From Phycisphaeraceae bacterium (GTDB lineage Bacteria; Planctomycetota; Phycisphaerae; Phycisphaerales; Zrk34): a DNA stretch of 34,803 nucleotides. The position numbers were made by a program, and so were the translations under genes. The notes beneath the pieces are model-generated. The model was not told the origin of the DNA, ran no database searches, and worked only from the letters and a program-made list of their open reading frames with translations. How positions within the stretch are numbered: position 1 is the first letter of the stretch; every line of letters starts with the position of its first letter. This document shows, one piece after another, positions 14,221 through 21,602 of the stretch. The stretch covers positions 1 through 34,803 of the forward strand of contig JANQFT010000265.1 in assembly GCA_028277685.1 (NCBI GenBank), written 5' to 3'.

Positions 14221-16494
14221 TCATTCGCGACCCTGTACTCTGAGCTGCGGCCTCATGCTTAGAGTCTCCGTAACCCAATTTGCTTGCCGAAGCTCATTCA
14301 TCACATCCGAATAGACCGAGTCCTTATTACGATCTTGAAGGGTCACTATCAATGCAGCATTCTGAACTACACCATGATTGTTCTGTTCTTCTTGCGTACG
14401 GTAATATACCTGCAAGTACAATCGCCACATATCACCTGTAATGCCTTCCATTCGCTTGCGGTAGACCTTGACAGGCGACCATTTGAATCCGTGCTTTAGC
14501 TGATACTTCTCGTATAGTGTCTTCGCGTCTACCGGCTCAATAGGTACCTTGCTGTGATGCTTGCGATTACCACCTCTTTCCGGGTCGTACGTCCCTAAAG
14601 ACGCATCAACATTCACGCGACAATATTCAGCTCCAGCACTTGGGTCCAATGGAGGATCATAGACCAGAGTCATGATAATTTCGCCTTCGACTCGACCATC
14701 ATCTCGCCTAAAGCACTTGGGAATAGGAAATGATTCACGTGAAAAAATGCGACGCACAGGCTCAAGTTGAGGTTCAAATACCAACGTAGCCTGCCATGGT
14801 GGGCAATCAAGCAGTTGATCTATATTTGCCGGAACTCCAAAGCCACTATACCGCAAGTCATCAATACTTAAGCTATCGTTGTTGAGAATGGCAGCATGTA
14901 TTGCTAACGCCTTTGCAAGATTACGTGATGTTGGTCTTTCAATACCATGCTTCAGGCTGCTCAGCATGGATGCGACAAGCGGCGTCGAGTAGCTTGTTCC
15001 AATCCTCTCAACAAGCTTGCTCGATGAGCCAATCGAGAGAACGCCCATCTGCGTGAACTGCCCCTGCTCGTTGCAATTTCCACCGTAGTGAGAGACTTCC
15101 GGTTTAGGATGAAAAGCGGGGCCAGGACCACGACGCGAAAAGGGAGATGGTTCTTCCGACTTGACCATAGAGTCTGGCGTATCTTTGTGTGCTATAGAGG
15201 CGACACTCACTGCTCGCACAGAATCGGCAGCGGGATACATACGATCCAGCTCTTTCAGTTTATTGGGGTCACACCGCCAAGGCCGGAGCAAATGTTTTCT
15301 CATGTTCCCTGTGCATGTGACGATTGTTACATCGTATTGATCCTGTATCTCATCAAGAGCCATCGCAAAGTCTGAGAATTTATCATCACAACAGGCTGAG
15401 CGAACGGAAGATATGGAGAGATTCCAAATCTTGACCTGTTCGTGGTTGGCAGCAATAACCCTTCGAATAGAGTTAATCAAGTCTTCCTCGTCGCTATATC
15501 CATCTTTTGGAAAGACCACCGCATCAAATATGCGACATTGCACAGATGGGAACCGATTGTCGCTGTGATTCAAACCGCGTGCGTTAATCATTAACCCAGC
15601 GATAAATGTTCCATGTCTATGATCTTGTTGACTTGGCGGAACATCATCCTCATCACGACCGACCACCCAAGCCTGTAATTGCTTATTTTCTTTGTCAGTT
15701 CCAGAATCCAGTAATCCTACTACGGGGTACTCAATACCATCAACAGGCAAAGGCAAGGCGTCATCGGGTAACTCACCAATGTTAATTGCCTGAGTATCCA
15801 CACCGTAGGATGGCATCTCTTCGATGCACTGAACGCCCGGAAACTCCGACAATTCAATGATGGCCTCGGGGTACTCCGCAGACACACTATAGAGCCGCAA
15901 TGAGCGACTATACGAGAGAGGCGCAACCTCGGCATCATGCCCACCCAAAATGCGGCTAAATGCAGCATGAATCTTTTTGTTGAATTGCGAATCATGGTGG
16001 TCGAACAGACGAATTTTAAATGTAGCATCTCCCTTCAGCTTGCCCAAGCGATCCGTATCAACGCTTGCATCGGCAATCTGATAGGGAGCAAAAGATTCGA
16101 TTGTCGAGACGGCATGCCGACACACCTTTGTGGTCTTTTTGATCTCGCGTCGGAGAGCGGCAATCCCCGCAGACGTTACTCTTACAAGTAGCTCACCAAG
16201 GCCATCCCCCCCAATAATGGGACATGTCTTCTCAGTAAAAAGCTCAAATGGCCGCTTAGTCTTTGCCAGTGCTTCCCTGATAAGCCTGACTGTCGCTACG
16301 GCCGGAATGGGTCTTTCGCCAGTGATTGCTGACTCGAACGCTTTCTCAACTCGCATAACTTGCTCGTCTAGTTGCTTTACCCAATCGGCTGGTCTAGGAA
16401 ATGGTGGACCCTTACCGCCACCGGGATGCGGGGCGGAATAGTCCTGATCTTCATCCGCGATAACAACTCTAACTGGGCGCCGTTCGTCTGCCAT
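14221..16494 (-). CDS. Subtilisin-like serine protease (S8), partner of the AAA+ ATPase
   Basis: This 757-residue intracellular subtilase has no signal peptide. The catalytic triad and oxyanion residue are all present: Asp263 in VVGLLDSGTD, His294 in DHRHGTFIAG, Asn397 in VTCTGN and Ser501 in GTSYSTP. A 250-residue N-terminal part precedes the protease (DWVKQLDEQV..., with an S8-prodomain-like SYSRSLRLYSVSAEYPEAI), and a strand-rich C-terminal part of about 200 residues follows. It starts 3 bases after the ATPase stop, so the two form one operon. ATPase-subtilase pairs recur in defence islands and prophages. The likely model is that the ATPase senses or unfolds a target and the protease acts on it. 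Base composition is lower in GC than the neighbours. Confidence 0.85.
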   Translation of the reverse strand: MADERRPVRVVIADEDQDYSAPHPGGGKGPPFPRPADWVKQLDEQVMRVEKAFESAITGERPIPAVATVRLIREALAKTKRPFELFTEKTCPIIGGDGLGELLVRVTSAGIAALRREIKKTTKVCRHAVSTIESFAPYQIADASVDTDRLGKLKGDATFKIRLFDHHDSQFNKKIHAAFSRILGGHDAEVAPLSYSRSLRLYSVSAEYPEAIIELSEFPGVQCIEEMPSYGVDTQAINIGELPDDALPLPVDGIEYPVVGLLDSGTDKENKQLQAWVVGRDEDDVPPSQQDHRHGTFIAGLMINARGLNHSDNRFPSVQCRIFDAVVFPKDGYSDEEDLINSIRRVIAANHEQVKIWNLSISSVRSACCDDKFSDFAMALDEIQDQYDVTIVTCTGNMRKHLLRPWRCDPNKLKELDRMYPAADSVRAVSVASIAHKDTPDSMVKSEEPSPFSRRGPGPAFHPKPEVSHYGGNCNEQGQFTQMGVLSIGSSSKLVERIGTSYSTPLVASMLSSLKHGIERPTSRNLAKALAIHAAILNNDSLSIDDLRYSGFGVPANIDQLLDCPPWQATLVFEPQLEPVRRIFSRESFPIPKCFRRDDGRVEGEIIMTLVYDPPLDPSAGAEYCRVNVDASLGTYDPERGGNRKHHSKVPIEPVDAKTLYEKYQLKHGFKWSPVKVYRKRMEGITGDMWRLYLQVYYRTQEEQNNHGVVQNAALIVTLQDRNKDSVYSDVMNELRQANWVTETLSMRPQLRVQGRE

Positions 16495-16497
16495 GCA

Positions 16498-17613
16498 TCA
16501 CCCCCGCAACCATCTGGATATGGTCCCTGGAGACTTCCGAAATATATCAGCTAACCGCTTGCCGTTAAAGGTCTGTGAGTCAAGTTCGTGAAGGTGTTTG
16601 GCAAATGAAGCACCTTGTTCGAGGCCATTACTACCTGCCCCATCGCCCAATCGTAATCGGGCAACGTGCAGTAGCGACATACTGCTGTCGGCAACTTCAA
16701 GGCCAGACAAGACTGCTTCACGTATTGAATCCTCACTGATATCACGAATCTGCGACCCATTAAGTGATTCTGACGCAGCGGCCAACAAGCTAACTACATC
16801 ATCGCTGGCATAGCGACCCAAGAAATGCCGAAAGAGCTGGCCTCTTTGCCCAGCATCCGGCAACGTAAGATTCAGCTTGTACGAAAACCGCCTCCACACA
16901 GCAGGATCAAGCAGATGCTCATGATTACTGGCCGCAAGCAGCACTGTACGACCGTCTAACGCATCGATGTTCTGAAGCAAGCTTACAACAACTCGCTTTA
17001 GCTCGCCTAATTCATGGTGATCATCTCGCAACTTCGCAAATGCATCGAACTCATCCAAGAACAGAACTGATGGTGTACTAGATGCATGCTCAAAGAGTAA
17101 CCTGATGTTCTTAGCTGTACTCCCTAGATACGAAGATATCAGGCTGTCCGATCGTGCGACCAGCATTGGCAAATCAAGTCTAGAGGCAATGTTTTTCGCC
17201 AACATTGTCTTTCCGCATCCAGGCGAACCATACAACAGCATTGATGGCGAGATGCCAACACCTTCTGCAATAAGGCGATCAGCCGCGCCTACATGGCGAA
17301 CAAATTTTTCGACCAAGCTCTCGCCCTCAGAAGACAAAGCCACGAACGGCGGAGGATCGGACGGCACGACCTCATCAGCAAGACGCAATCTACTTTCTGA
17401 GTCCACTGGTGGCCGTGCTGTAGTGGTGAAGTCGTTTGCCGCCAAGTCAGGTGCACGATGCGGTTTTAGGCATGAAAGTATGCGCTTTGCAGCAGGCCCT
17501 TCGCCAGCATCCTGAAGCTTACGGGCCATCTGCTCTGTGTATGCAGCAACTTTGTCGCGATCAGCCCGAATCGCACCATCGATTATCTTGGTGATTTCCA
17601 GAATGTACTTCAT
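16498..17613 (-). CDS. AAA+ ATPase (FtsH/Cdc48-like) of an ATPase-subtilase system
   Basis: This 371-residue classical AAA+ protein has Walker A GSPGCGKT (129-136), a pore-loop-like SSYLGSTAKNI, Walker B VLFLDEFD (183-190), sensor 1 AASN (about 227-230) and arginine finger WRRF (about 240-243). The N-terminal 100 residues are helical and charged. The last 20 residues (KRLADIFRKSPGTISRWLRG) look like a helix-turn-helix, unusual for such ATPases, and could let the protein regulate its own promoter. It is the first gene of the two-gene cassette, has its own promoter (17,650-17,678) and a weak AGG ribosome binding site before ATG 17613. Confidence 0.85.
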   Translation of the reverse strand: MKYILEITKIIDGAIRADRDKVAAYTEQMARKLQDAGEGPAAKRILSCLKPHRAPDLAANDFTTTARPPVDSESRLRLADEVVPSDPPPFVALSSEGESLVEKFVRHVGAADRLIAEGVGISPSMLLYGSPGCGKTMLAKNIASRLDLPMLVARSDSLISSYLGSTAKNIRLLFEHASSTPSVLFLDEFDAFAKLRDDHHELGELKRVVVSLLQNIDALDGRTVLLAASNHEHLLDPAVWRRFSYKLNLTLPDAGQRGQLFRHFLGRYASDDVVSLLAAASESLNGSQIRDISEDSIREAVLSGLEVADSSMSLLHVARLRLGDGAGSNGLEQGASFAKHLHELDSQTFNGKRLADIFRKSPGTISRWLRG

Positions 17614-17623
17614 TATTCAGCCT

Positions 17624-17673
17624 AAGCGCAATAAATTTCACTTTTTCAAAATATATCGACTAAAAGCGCAATA
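17624..17673. repeat. Direct repeat AAGCGCAATA bracketing the cassette promoter
   Basis: Copies at 17624-17633 and 17664-17673 are exactly 40 bp apart. One lies in the 5' leader, the other between the -35 and -10 elements. This placement suits binding by a repressor. Confidence 0.65.
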
Positions 17674-17678
17674 TTCAA
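17650..17678 (-). promoter_or_regulatory. Sigma-70-type promoter of the ATPase-subtilase operon
   Basis: On the minus strand, -35 TTGAAT (17678-17673), a 17-bp spacer and -10 TATATT (17655-17650) match the consensus at 4/6 and 5/6 positions. Transcription would start near 17643, giving a leader of about 30 bases before ATG 17613. Confidence 0.6.
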
Positions 17679-17719
17679 CATAAATTCTGGAACTTTTCAA
17701 GAAAGTTTGGTGCGTAATT

Positions 17720-17737
17720 TGGTAAACTTTATTACCA
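17720..17737. repeat. Inverted repeat TGGTAA-n6-TTACCA
   Basis: A short dyad upstream of the cassette promoter, in the 265-bp AT-rich gap between the ATPase gene and the small HTH gene. It could be an operator or a weak terminator for the HTH gene. Nothing else is recognised in the gap. Confidence 0.4.
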
Positions 17738-17878
17738 GAGATACTTCAGCATGGTCCACGCCAAAGCAATACACCTCCAAGTAGGTACCATCACAACATA
17801 CCCTATCAAAAACCAAACATCAAGAGCGGGTTGCTAGAAATTACTGGAGCACAGGCGAATTGCAGTTCAGGCTACCCA

Positions 17879-18091
17879 CTACTGATTCCCTGATCCCCGC
17901 GGACGCCCCACCCCTGCTGGCCGGTCCTTCCACTTCTCAACCTGACTCAGCTTCACCAGCCGCGTCTTGCCGTCTGCGGTAGTTTCCGCAGCCAGTTCGC
18001 CCCGCTCGATCGATGCCTGGATCGCGCGTCGCGTCACCCGGGCAATCTCAGCCGCGCCGGTGATCGTCACCATTTTCGATACGTCAGTCAT
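17879..18091 (-). CDS. Small HTH DNA-binding protein near the attachment site (excisionase/AlpA-like)
   Basis: This 70-residue protein contains a MerR/excisionase-like fold: MVTITGAAEIARVTRRAIQASIERGELAAE, then a strand pair (KTRLVKLSQVEKW) and a basic tail (GVGRPRGSGNQ). Length and place, 310 bases from the tRNA-derived phage end, fit an excisionase or directionality factor, although no integrase gene is visible in this window. ATG 18091 is chosen because the domain starts there. A CGATAC-n13-GTATCG dyad lies over the start and could be its operator. Confidence 0.55.
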   Translation of the reverse strand: MTDVSKMVTITGAAEIARVTRRAIQASIERGELAAETTADGKTRLVKLSQVEKWKDRPAGVGRPRGSGNQ

Positions 18092-18499
18092 ACCTGTATC
18101 GAAGATATCACCCGTCGCGATCCCGACGAGTACTGCAAAGCGGTGTGGGTCTTCGTAGAAATCGCAGCACCCGCCGTCGCTTGAGAGCCACATCACGCAA
18201 CCCAAAGCCGCCAAGTTTGAGGTCGAACCTACGACCTGTATTCAACTTTGCATACGACACGAAGCGCGCGGAGCGCACCGCATTCGCGTCATAAGTCCTT
18301 ATTTTTCGCTTGGCGCACCGCGCAGTGAATGCTATCAATGCAATCTCAATCTGCGTTTTTGAATCGCTACGCACGATTCTGCCTCGTCCAGAAATTTTCG
18401 ACAAGCATGAGGTCACTGGTTCGAGCCCAGTATCGCCCATTGATTTCCCAAACACATGGTCAGCAGATTGGATTGAGGAGAGGCGCTTACCGGCTGCGG
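18092..18499. other. Gene-free phage-host junction
   Basis: About 400 bases without a credible gene. It contains the upstream region of the small HTH gene and the tRNA-derived attachment site. A minus-strand reading through the tRNA piece starting MGDTGLEPVTS is the well-known artefact of translating tRNA 3' ends. Confidence 0.7.
18400..18439 (+). other. Phage attachment site: 3' half of a tRNA-Val(GAC) gene
   Basis: The piece runs from the anticodon (GAC, 18400-18402) through the anticodon stem 3' strand GCATG, the variable loop AGGTC, the T-arm ACTGG-TTCGAGC-CCAGT and the acceptor strand ATCGCCC with discriminator A. No matching GGGCGAT acceptor or D-arm lies upstream, so this is not a whole tRNA. 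A tRNA 3' half preceded by phage DNA and followed by host DNA is the standard result of tyrosine-recombinase integration into a tRNA gene. No CCA is encoded. Confidence 0.8.
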
Positions 18500-19249
18500 C
18501 TACGCTAACTGCTTCACTTCCTGTGTAGGCTCATTGACGTCTTTCTGGTTCCGCCTGCCATGCGCGGTCACGCCGGCCGGCAGGAACAACCGGCGAATCC
18601 TGCATTCGACTGCGCTTGCGCCTGTCAGCCCAAGGTGCTGACCCGCATTCTCCAACTCCACCTCCCACTCGGACAGGCTCGGAATATCGTTGTTATTCAT
18701 CGCCTCACCATCTTCGGGCCTGGTGAAAAACACGAAGGCCATCCGTCCGCATGATTTTTGCGATGTAAGAAAACTCCGTACGGCCAGGTGTCTGGCGTAT
18801 TCGTAGTATCCGTTGAGCCAGTCCGCTGCGGATGGCGCTTTGACCTTCGTTTTGGCGTCAGCCATCAGCTGCTTGATACGCGCATGATTCGTTCCTGAAC
18901 GAACAGGACAACGCCCACGCAGTTCAGCGAAACTCGATACCGCGTGCAACAGCAGCCACTCCCAGCAGCCGGACTTGCCAAGTCGAATCCGCGCTACCAG
19001 ATTCCAGCTCGGATACTCAACATCTGAAGGCCACGCCGTCTCCCATGCCTTGCGTATCATGCCGCCTTCCCGCAGGTGCTCAAGTCCTTTCCACTTCTGC
19101 CCTGCGTCCAGACGATCCAGTCCGGGCGGTGTTTTCCAGTCGATGGCGTGACCTTCAAACAGTTTCATGATCGCGTTGTCTAAGCGATCCGGCTCCTGGT
19201 CGAGATAACGCTGCAGGATTCGGTCTGTCATGATTGATGGCTTTGTCAT
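18500..19249 (-). CDS. Protein of unknown function
   Basis: This 249-residue soluble protein begins about 60 bases to the right of the attachment site and is probably chromosomal. GGAAGA lies just before ATG 19249. It is helical with many Trp residues (WKTPPGLDRL, WKGLEHLREGG, WEWLLLHAV) and a mixed basic end. No catalytic motif or family is recognised. It starts 23 bases after the kinase-like gene stop on the same strand, so it may be the third gene of the sulfatase operon. Confidence 0.55.
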   Translation of the reverse strand: MTKPSIMTDRILQRYLDQEPDRLDNAIMKLFEGHAIDWKTPPGLDRLDAGQKWKGLEHLREGGMIRKAWETAWPSDVEYPSWNLVARIRLGKSGCWEWLLLHAVSSFAELRGRCPVRSGTNHARIKQLMADAKTKVKAPSAADWLNGYYEYARHLAVRSFLTSQKSCGRMAFVFFTRPEDGEAMNNNDIPSLSEWEVELENAGQHLGLTGASAVECRIRRLFLPAGVTAHGRRNQKDVNEPTQEVKQLA

Positions 19250-19272
19250 GATTCTTCCATACTACAACGTGC

Positions 19273-20142
19273 CTATTTTTGTCGCGATACCAGAAACCGT
19301 TTGTAATCTTGCGTGCGTTCGAGCAGTTCGAAATCGACCAAAGCGTAGTGTAGTTCACCATCTTTGCGCAACAGTTGATTGCCTTGTGGGCGGACGATGA
19401 CGTGCTGGGGTTTGTGGTCGAGGACCATGAAGCCTTTGGCGATGAGTTCATCGGCGACGCGTTGGGTGGTGGCTTCGACTTCATCCTTTTCGATCAGGCC
19501 GGCGTCGCGGGCTTCCTTGAGATCGAGACCTTTCACCCAATGGAACAACATGACGTAGACGTGGTCGATCTCCAATGCGATGCGAGCATCGGAGGACGCC
19601 TGGTCGGCGTTCAGTTCATGTACTGCGCGTTCGAAGTAACTGGTCTTGCGGCCAAGCTTCCAGGTGGGTTCGGCACGCGGAGCTTTGTAGATAGCGAGTG
19701 GCCGTTTGGTGTAGATGCGCAGGTCGGGTGGGCCATAGATACTGCGACGCATCTCTCGGAGTAAGCCGAACTCCTGGAAGGGATCGAGGAAGCGTGCACG
19801 TTCGGCTGCGGTGGCGTCGATGGCGTCGCCGAATGTGGAGCGAATATCCAGCGGCACATCCTGGGCGAAGCGTGAGAACTTGATCACCAGGTCCAGCGGG
19901 GCTTTGGGCTTGCGGGTGACGCCCAATCGATAGACGGTGCCGGTGCCTGCGGTGAGTCTTTGGCCATGGGTGGCGTATCGCTTGGTGTCAAACCACCACC
20001 GCGGGTCGATGTGCTGCAGCAGCGGCAGGCCAAACTGGGTAACATAGAGCATGCCGCCGGCCTGATCGCCGAAAACGTGGTAGTCCACACCATAGACCTT
20101 GGCGCAGCAGGCCGTGACAGGATCAAGCGGTTTGTATGACAT
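19273..20142 (-). CDS. Protein-kinase-like (phosphotransferase) protein
   Basis: This 289-residue protein has a degenerate protein-kinase or lipopolysaccharide-kinase fold. A candidate ATP-binding Lys is in LDLVIKFSRF. The catalytic loop reads MVLDHKPQHVIVRPQ (HxD-to-xDH variant with Lys and an Asn-equivalent His), and the metal-binding DFG equivalent is ALVDFELL. It resembles RIO/ABC1-like small-molecule kinases more than Ser/Thr kinases. ATG 20142 (AAGG about 10 bases upstream) is preferred over an earlier in-frame ATG at 20199, which would overlap the sulfatase end. It lies 14 bases after the sulfatase stop, so the two are co-transcribed. The substrate is unknown. Confidence 0.6.
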   Translation of the reverse strand: MSYKPLDPVTACCAKVYGVDYHVFGDQAGGMLYVTQFGLPLLQHIDPRWWFDTKRYATHGQRLTAGTGTVYRLGVTRKPKAPLDLVIKFSRFAQDVPLDIRSTFGDAIDATAAERARFLDPFQEFGLLREMRRSIYGPPDLRIYTKRPLAIYKAPRAEPTWKLGRKTSYFERAVHELNADQASSDARIALEIDHVYVMLFHWVKGLDLKEARDAGLIEKDEVEATTQRVADELIAKGFMVLDHKPQHVIVRPQGNQLLRKDGELHYALVDFELLERTQDYKRFLVSRQK

Positions 20143-20156
20143 TGACTTCGCCTTGT

Positions 20157-21527
20157 TCAACACTTGTGCGACATACCAGGGCAGGTTTTGGCGACACATA
20201 TCCCCAATGCGTTAAGTGTCTGCTGGTGCATTGGTGGCATGGGAATCTCGCATAACAATGGATCGTTCGTCTCTCGCATCCAGTTGGCCAAGCGCGTCTG
20301 CAGTTGCGTGCGCACCTCGGTGTAAGCCGGGTCGTCAATCAAGTTGGTCTGCTCGACTGGGTCTGCATCAAGGTCGTACAGTTCGACCGTACGATCACGT
20401 CCATGTGGCGGCAGGTGTTCGCACACCGCGCGCACCGAGCGATGATACTTCTGTTGCGGATCACTGAACGTCGGCACGGGGGTGAAGCTGACGATCAGTT
20501 TGTGCCTGCCCACACGCACGCTACGCAGCGGATCATAATACGTGTGCCAAGTCTGTTCGCCGAACACTGCTTCGCGCGCGGTGGCGTCTTCACCACGCAA
20601 TACCGACGCGAAAGAAATCCCGTGCAGGTTAGTTGGTAAATTCAGATCCAGCAGTTCATCCAATGTCGGCAACACATCCACGTGGCTGACAAAGTCTTCT
20701 TCCACACGTCCCCCACTCACGCCGCCATCCGGCCAGCGCACGATCAGCGGTACCTCCAGGCCCGGCTCGTACACACTGCACTTGGCGCGCGGAAATGGGA
20801 TGCCATGGTCGGCGGTGAACATGAACATAGTGTTGTCGGCAAGCCCCAAGCGATCGAGCGAATCCATCATCCGCCCTACCGCCACATCCATATCCTCAAT
20901 CACCGACTGGAAGTGCGCGAAGTCTTGCTGCGCTTCGTCATCATCCACGATGAAAGGCGGAATGGTGACCGGCCGCGCAGGGTCTACGTTCGTCTGCGGC
21001 CAACCGGTGGGCTCCTTCGGAGCACGATGCGGTTCAAAGAAACCTATCTGAAGAAAAAACGGCTTATCCGTTTGCTGCTGCTGTTCGAACAGGCCGACGG
21101 CCTGGCGTGCATCGCGCCAGCATCGGTGGCCTTCGTCTTCCGGTTCATACGTCAGCGTTTGAGGAACTTCGTGGAAGCCCATGCGATCCGGGTGGGGTGT
21201 TTCATGCTGGACCGCCATCTGCACACAGTGGTAACCGCGTTCAGCGAGGATAGCAGCCTGGTGTTTCTCACCGGGATGAAAATCCCACTTGAAGTTGGCG
21301 TGGGTCAAACCCATCACGCCATTTGCATGCGGGTAGCGCCCGGTGTACAGCGCCGACCGCGCAGGACTGCACTGCGGGGCAGCGCAGTAACTGTTGGTAA
21401 AGCGAACACCCTCCACCGCCAGGCGATCAATGTTCGGCGTGCGCACCGTCTCGATGCCGTAACACCCCAGGTAACGACCAAGATCGTGACACGTCAGCGA
21501 GATGATATTCGGCAGTTGGTTTTTCAT
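20157..21527 (-). CDS. Sulfatase, N-sulfoglucosamine sulfohydrolase-like (S1 family)
   Basis: This 456-residue formylglycine-dependent sulfatase has the modification motif CSPARSALYTG (Cys at about residue 46), which is converted to formylglycine by a maturase. The metal-binding ends are LTCHDLGRYLGCYG near the start and FTADHGIPFPRAKCSVYEP. The phrase ADHGIPFPRAK is typical of heparan N-sulfatase-like enzymes. One usual N-terminal Asp of the DD pair is replaced (CHDLG), which occurs in this branch. No signal peptide is seen, so it may act in the cytoplasm or periplasm-like space on sulfated sugars. Expansion of sulfatases is a planctomycete trait. The start at ATG 21527 follows from the domain beginning. 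Confidence 0.85.
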   Translation of the reverse strand: MKNQLPNIISLTCHDLGRYLGCYGIETVRTPNIDRLAVEGVRFTNSYCAAPQCSPARSALYTGRYPHANGVMGLTHANFKWDFHPGEKHQAAILAERGYHCVQMAVQHETPHPDRMGFHEVPQTLTYEPEDEGHRCWRDARQAVGLFEQQQQTDKPFFLQIGFFEPHRAPKEPTGWPQTNVDPARPVTIPPFIVDDDEAQQDFAHFQSVIEDMDVAVGRMMDSLDRLGLADNTMFMFTADHGIPFPRAKCSVYEPGLEVPLIVRWPDGGVSGGRVEEDFVSHVDVLPTLDELLDLNLPTNLHGISFASVLRGEDATAREAVFGEQTWHTYYDPLRSVRVGRHKLIVSFTPVPTFSDPQQKYHRSVRAVCEHLPPHGRDRTVELYDLDADPVEQTNLIDDPAYTEVRTQLQTRLANWMRETNDPLLCEIPMPPMHQQTLNALGICVAKTCPGMSHKC

Positions 21528-21602
21528 GGTTTTTCTGATGTAACAACGCCCGATCAAACGGTCAACATGGCGACAAATCACGATGCTGATAAACTGGTAA
21601 GC

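Noticed and set aside
1-18400. Integrase or recombinase gene near the right phage end
   Set aside because: No tyrosine or serine recombinase motif is found in any frame of the listed proteins; it is probably at the left end.
18108-18455. A minus-strand protein beginning MGDTGLEPVTSC
   Set aside because: This is the familiar artefact of translating the complement of a tRNA 3' end; the rest has no domain.
18500-19249. Transposase or phage gene for the 249-residue protein
   Set aside because: No DDE or HTH motif; it lies on the host side of the attachment site and is in line with the sulfatase operon.
20682-21602. A 766-residue NtrC-type protein with a 295-residue extra N-terminus
   Set aside because: The extension is antisense to the well-supported sulfatase and has no domain; the receiver domain begins near 21,603.
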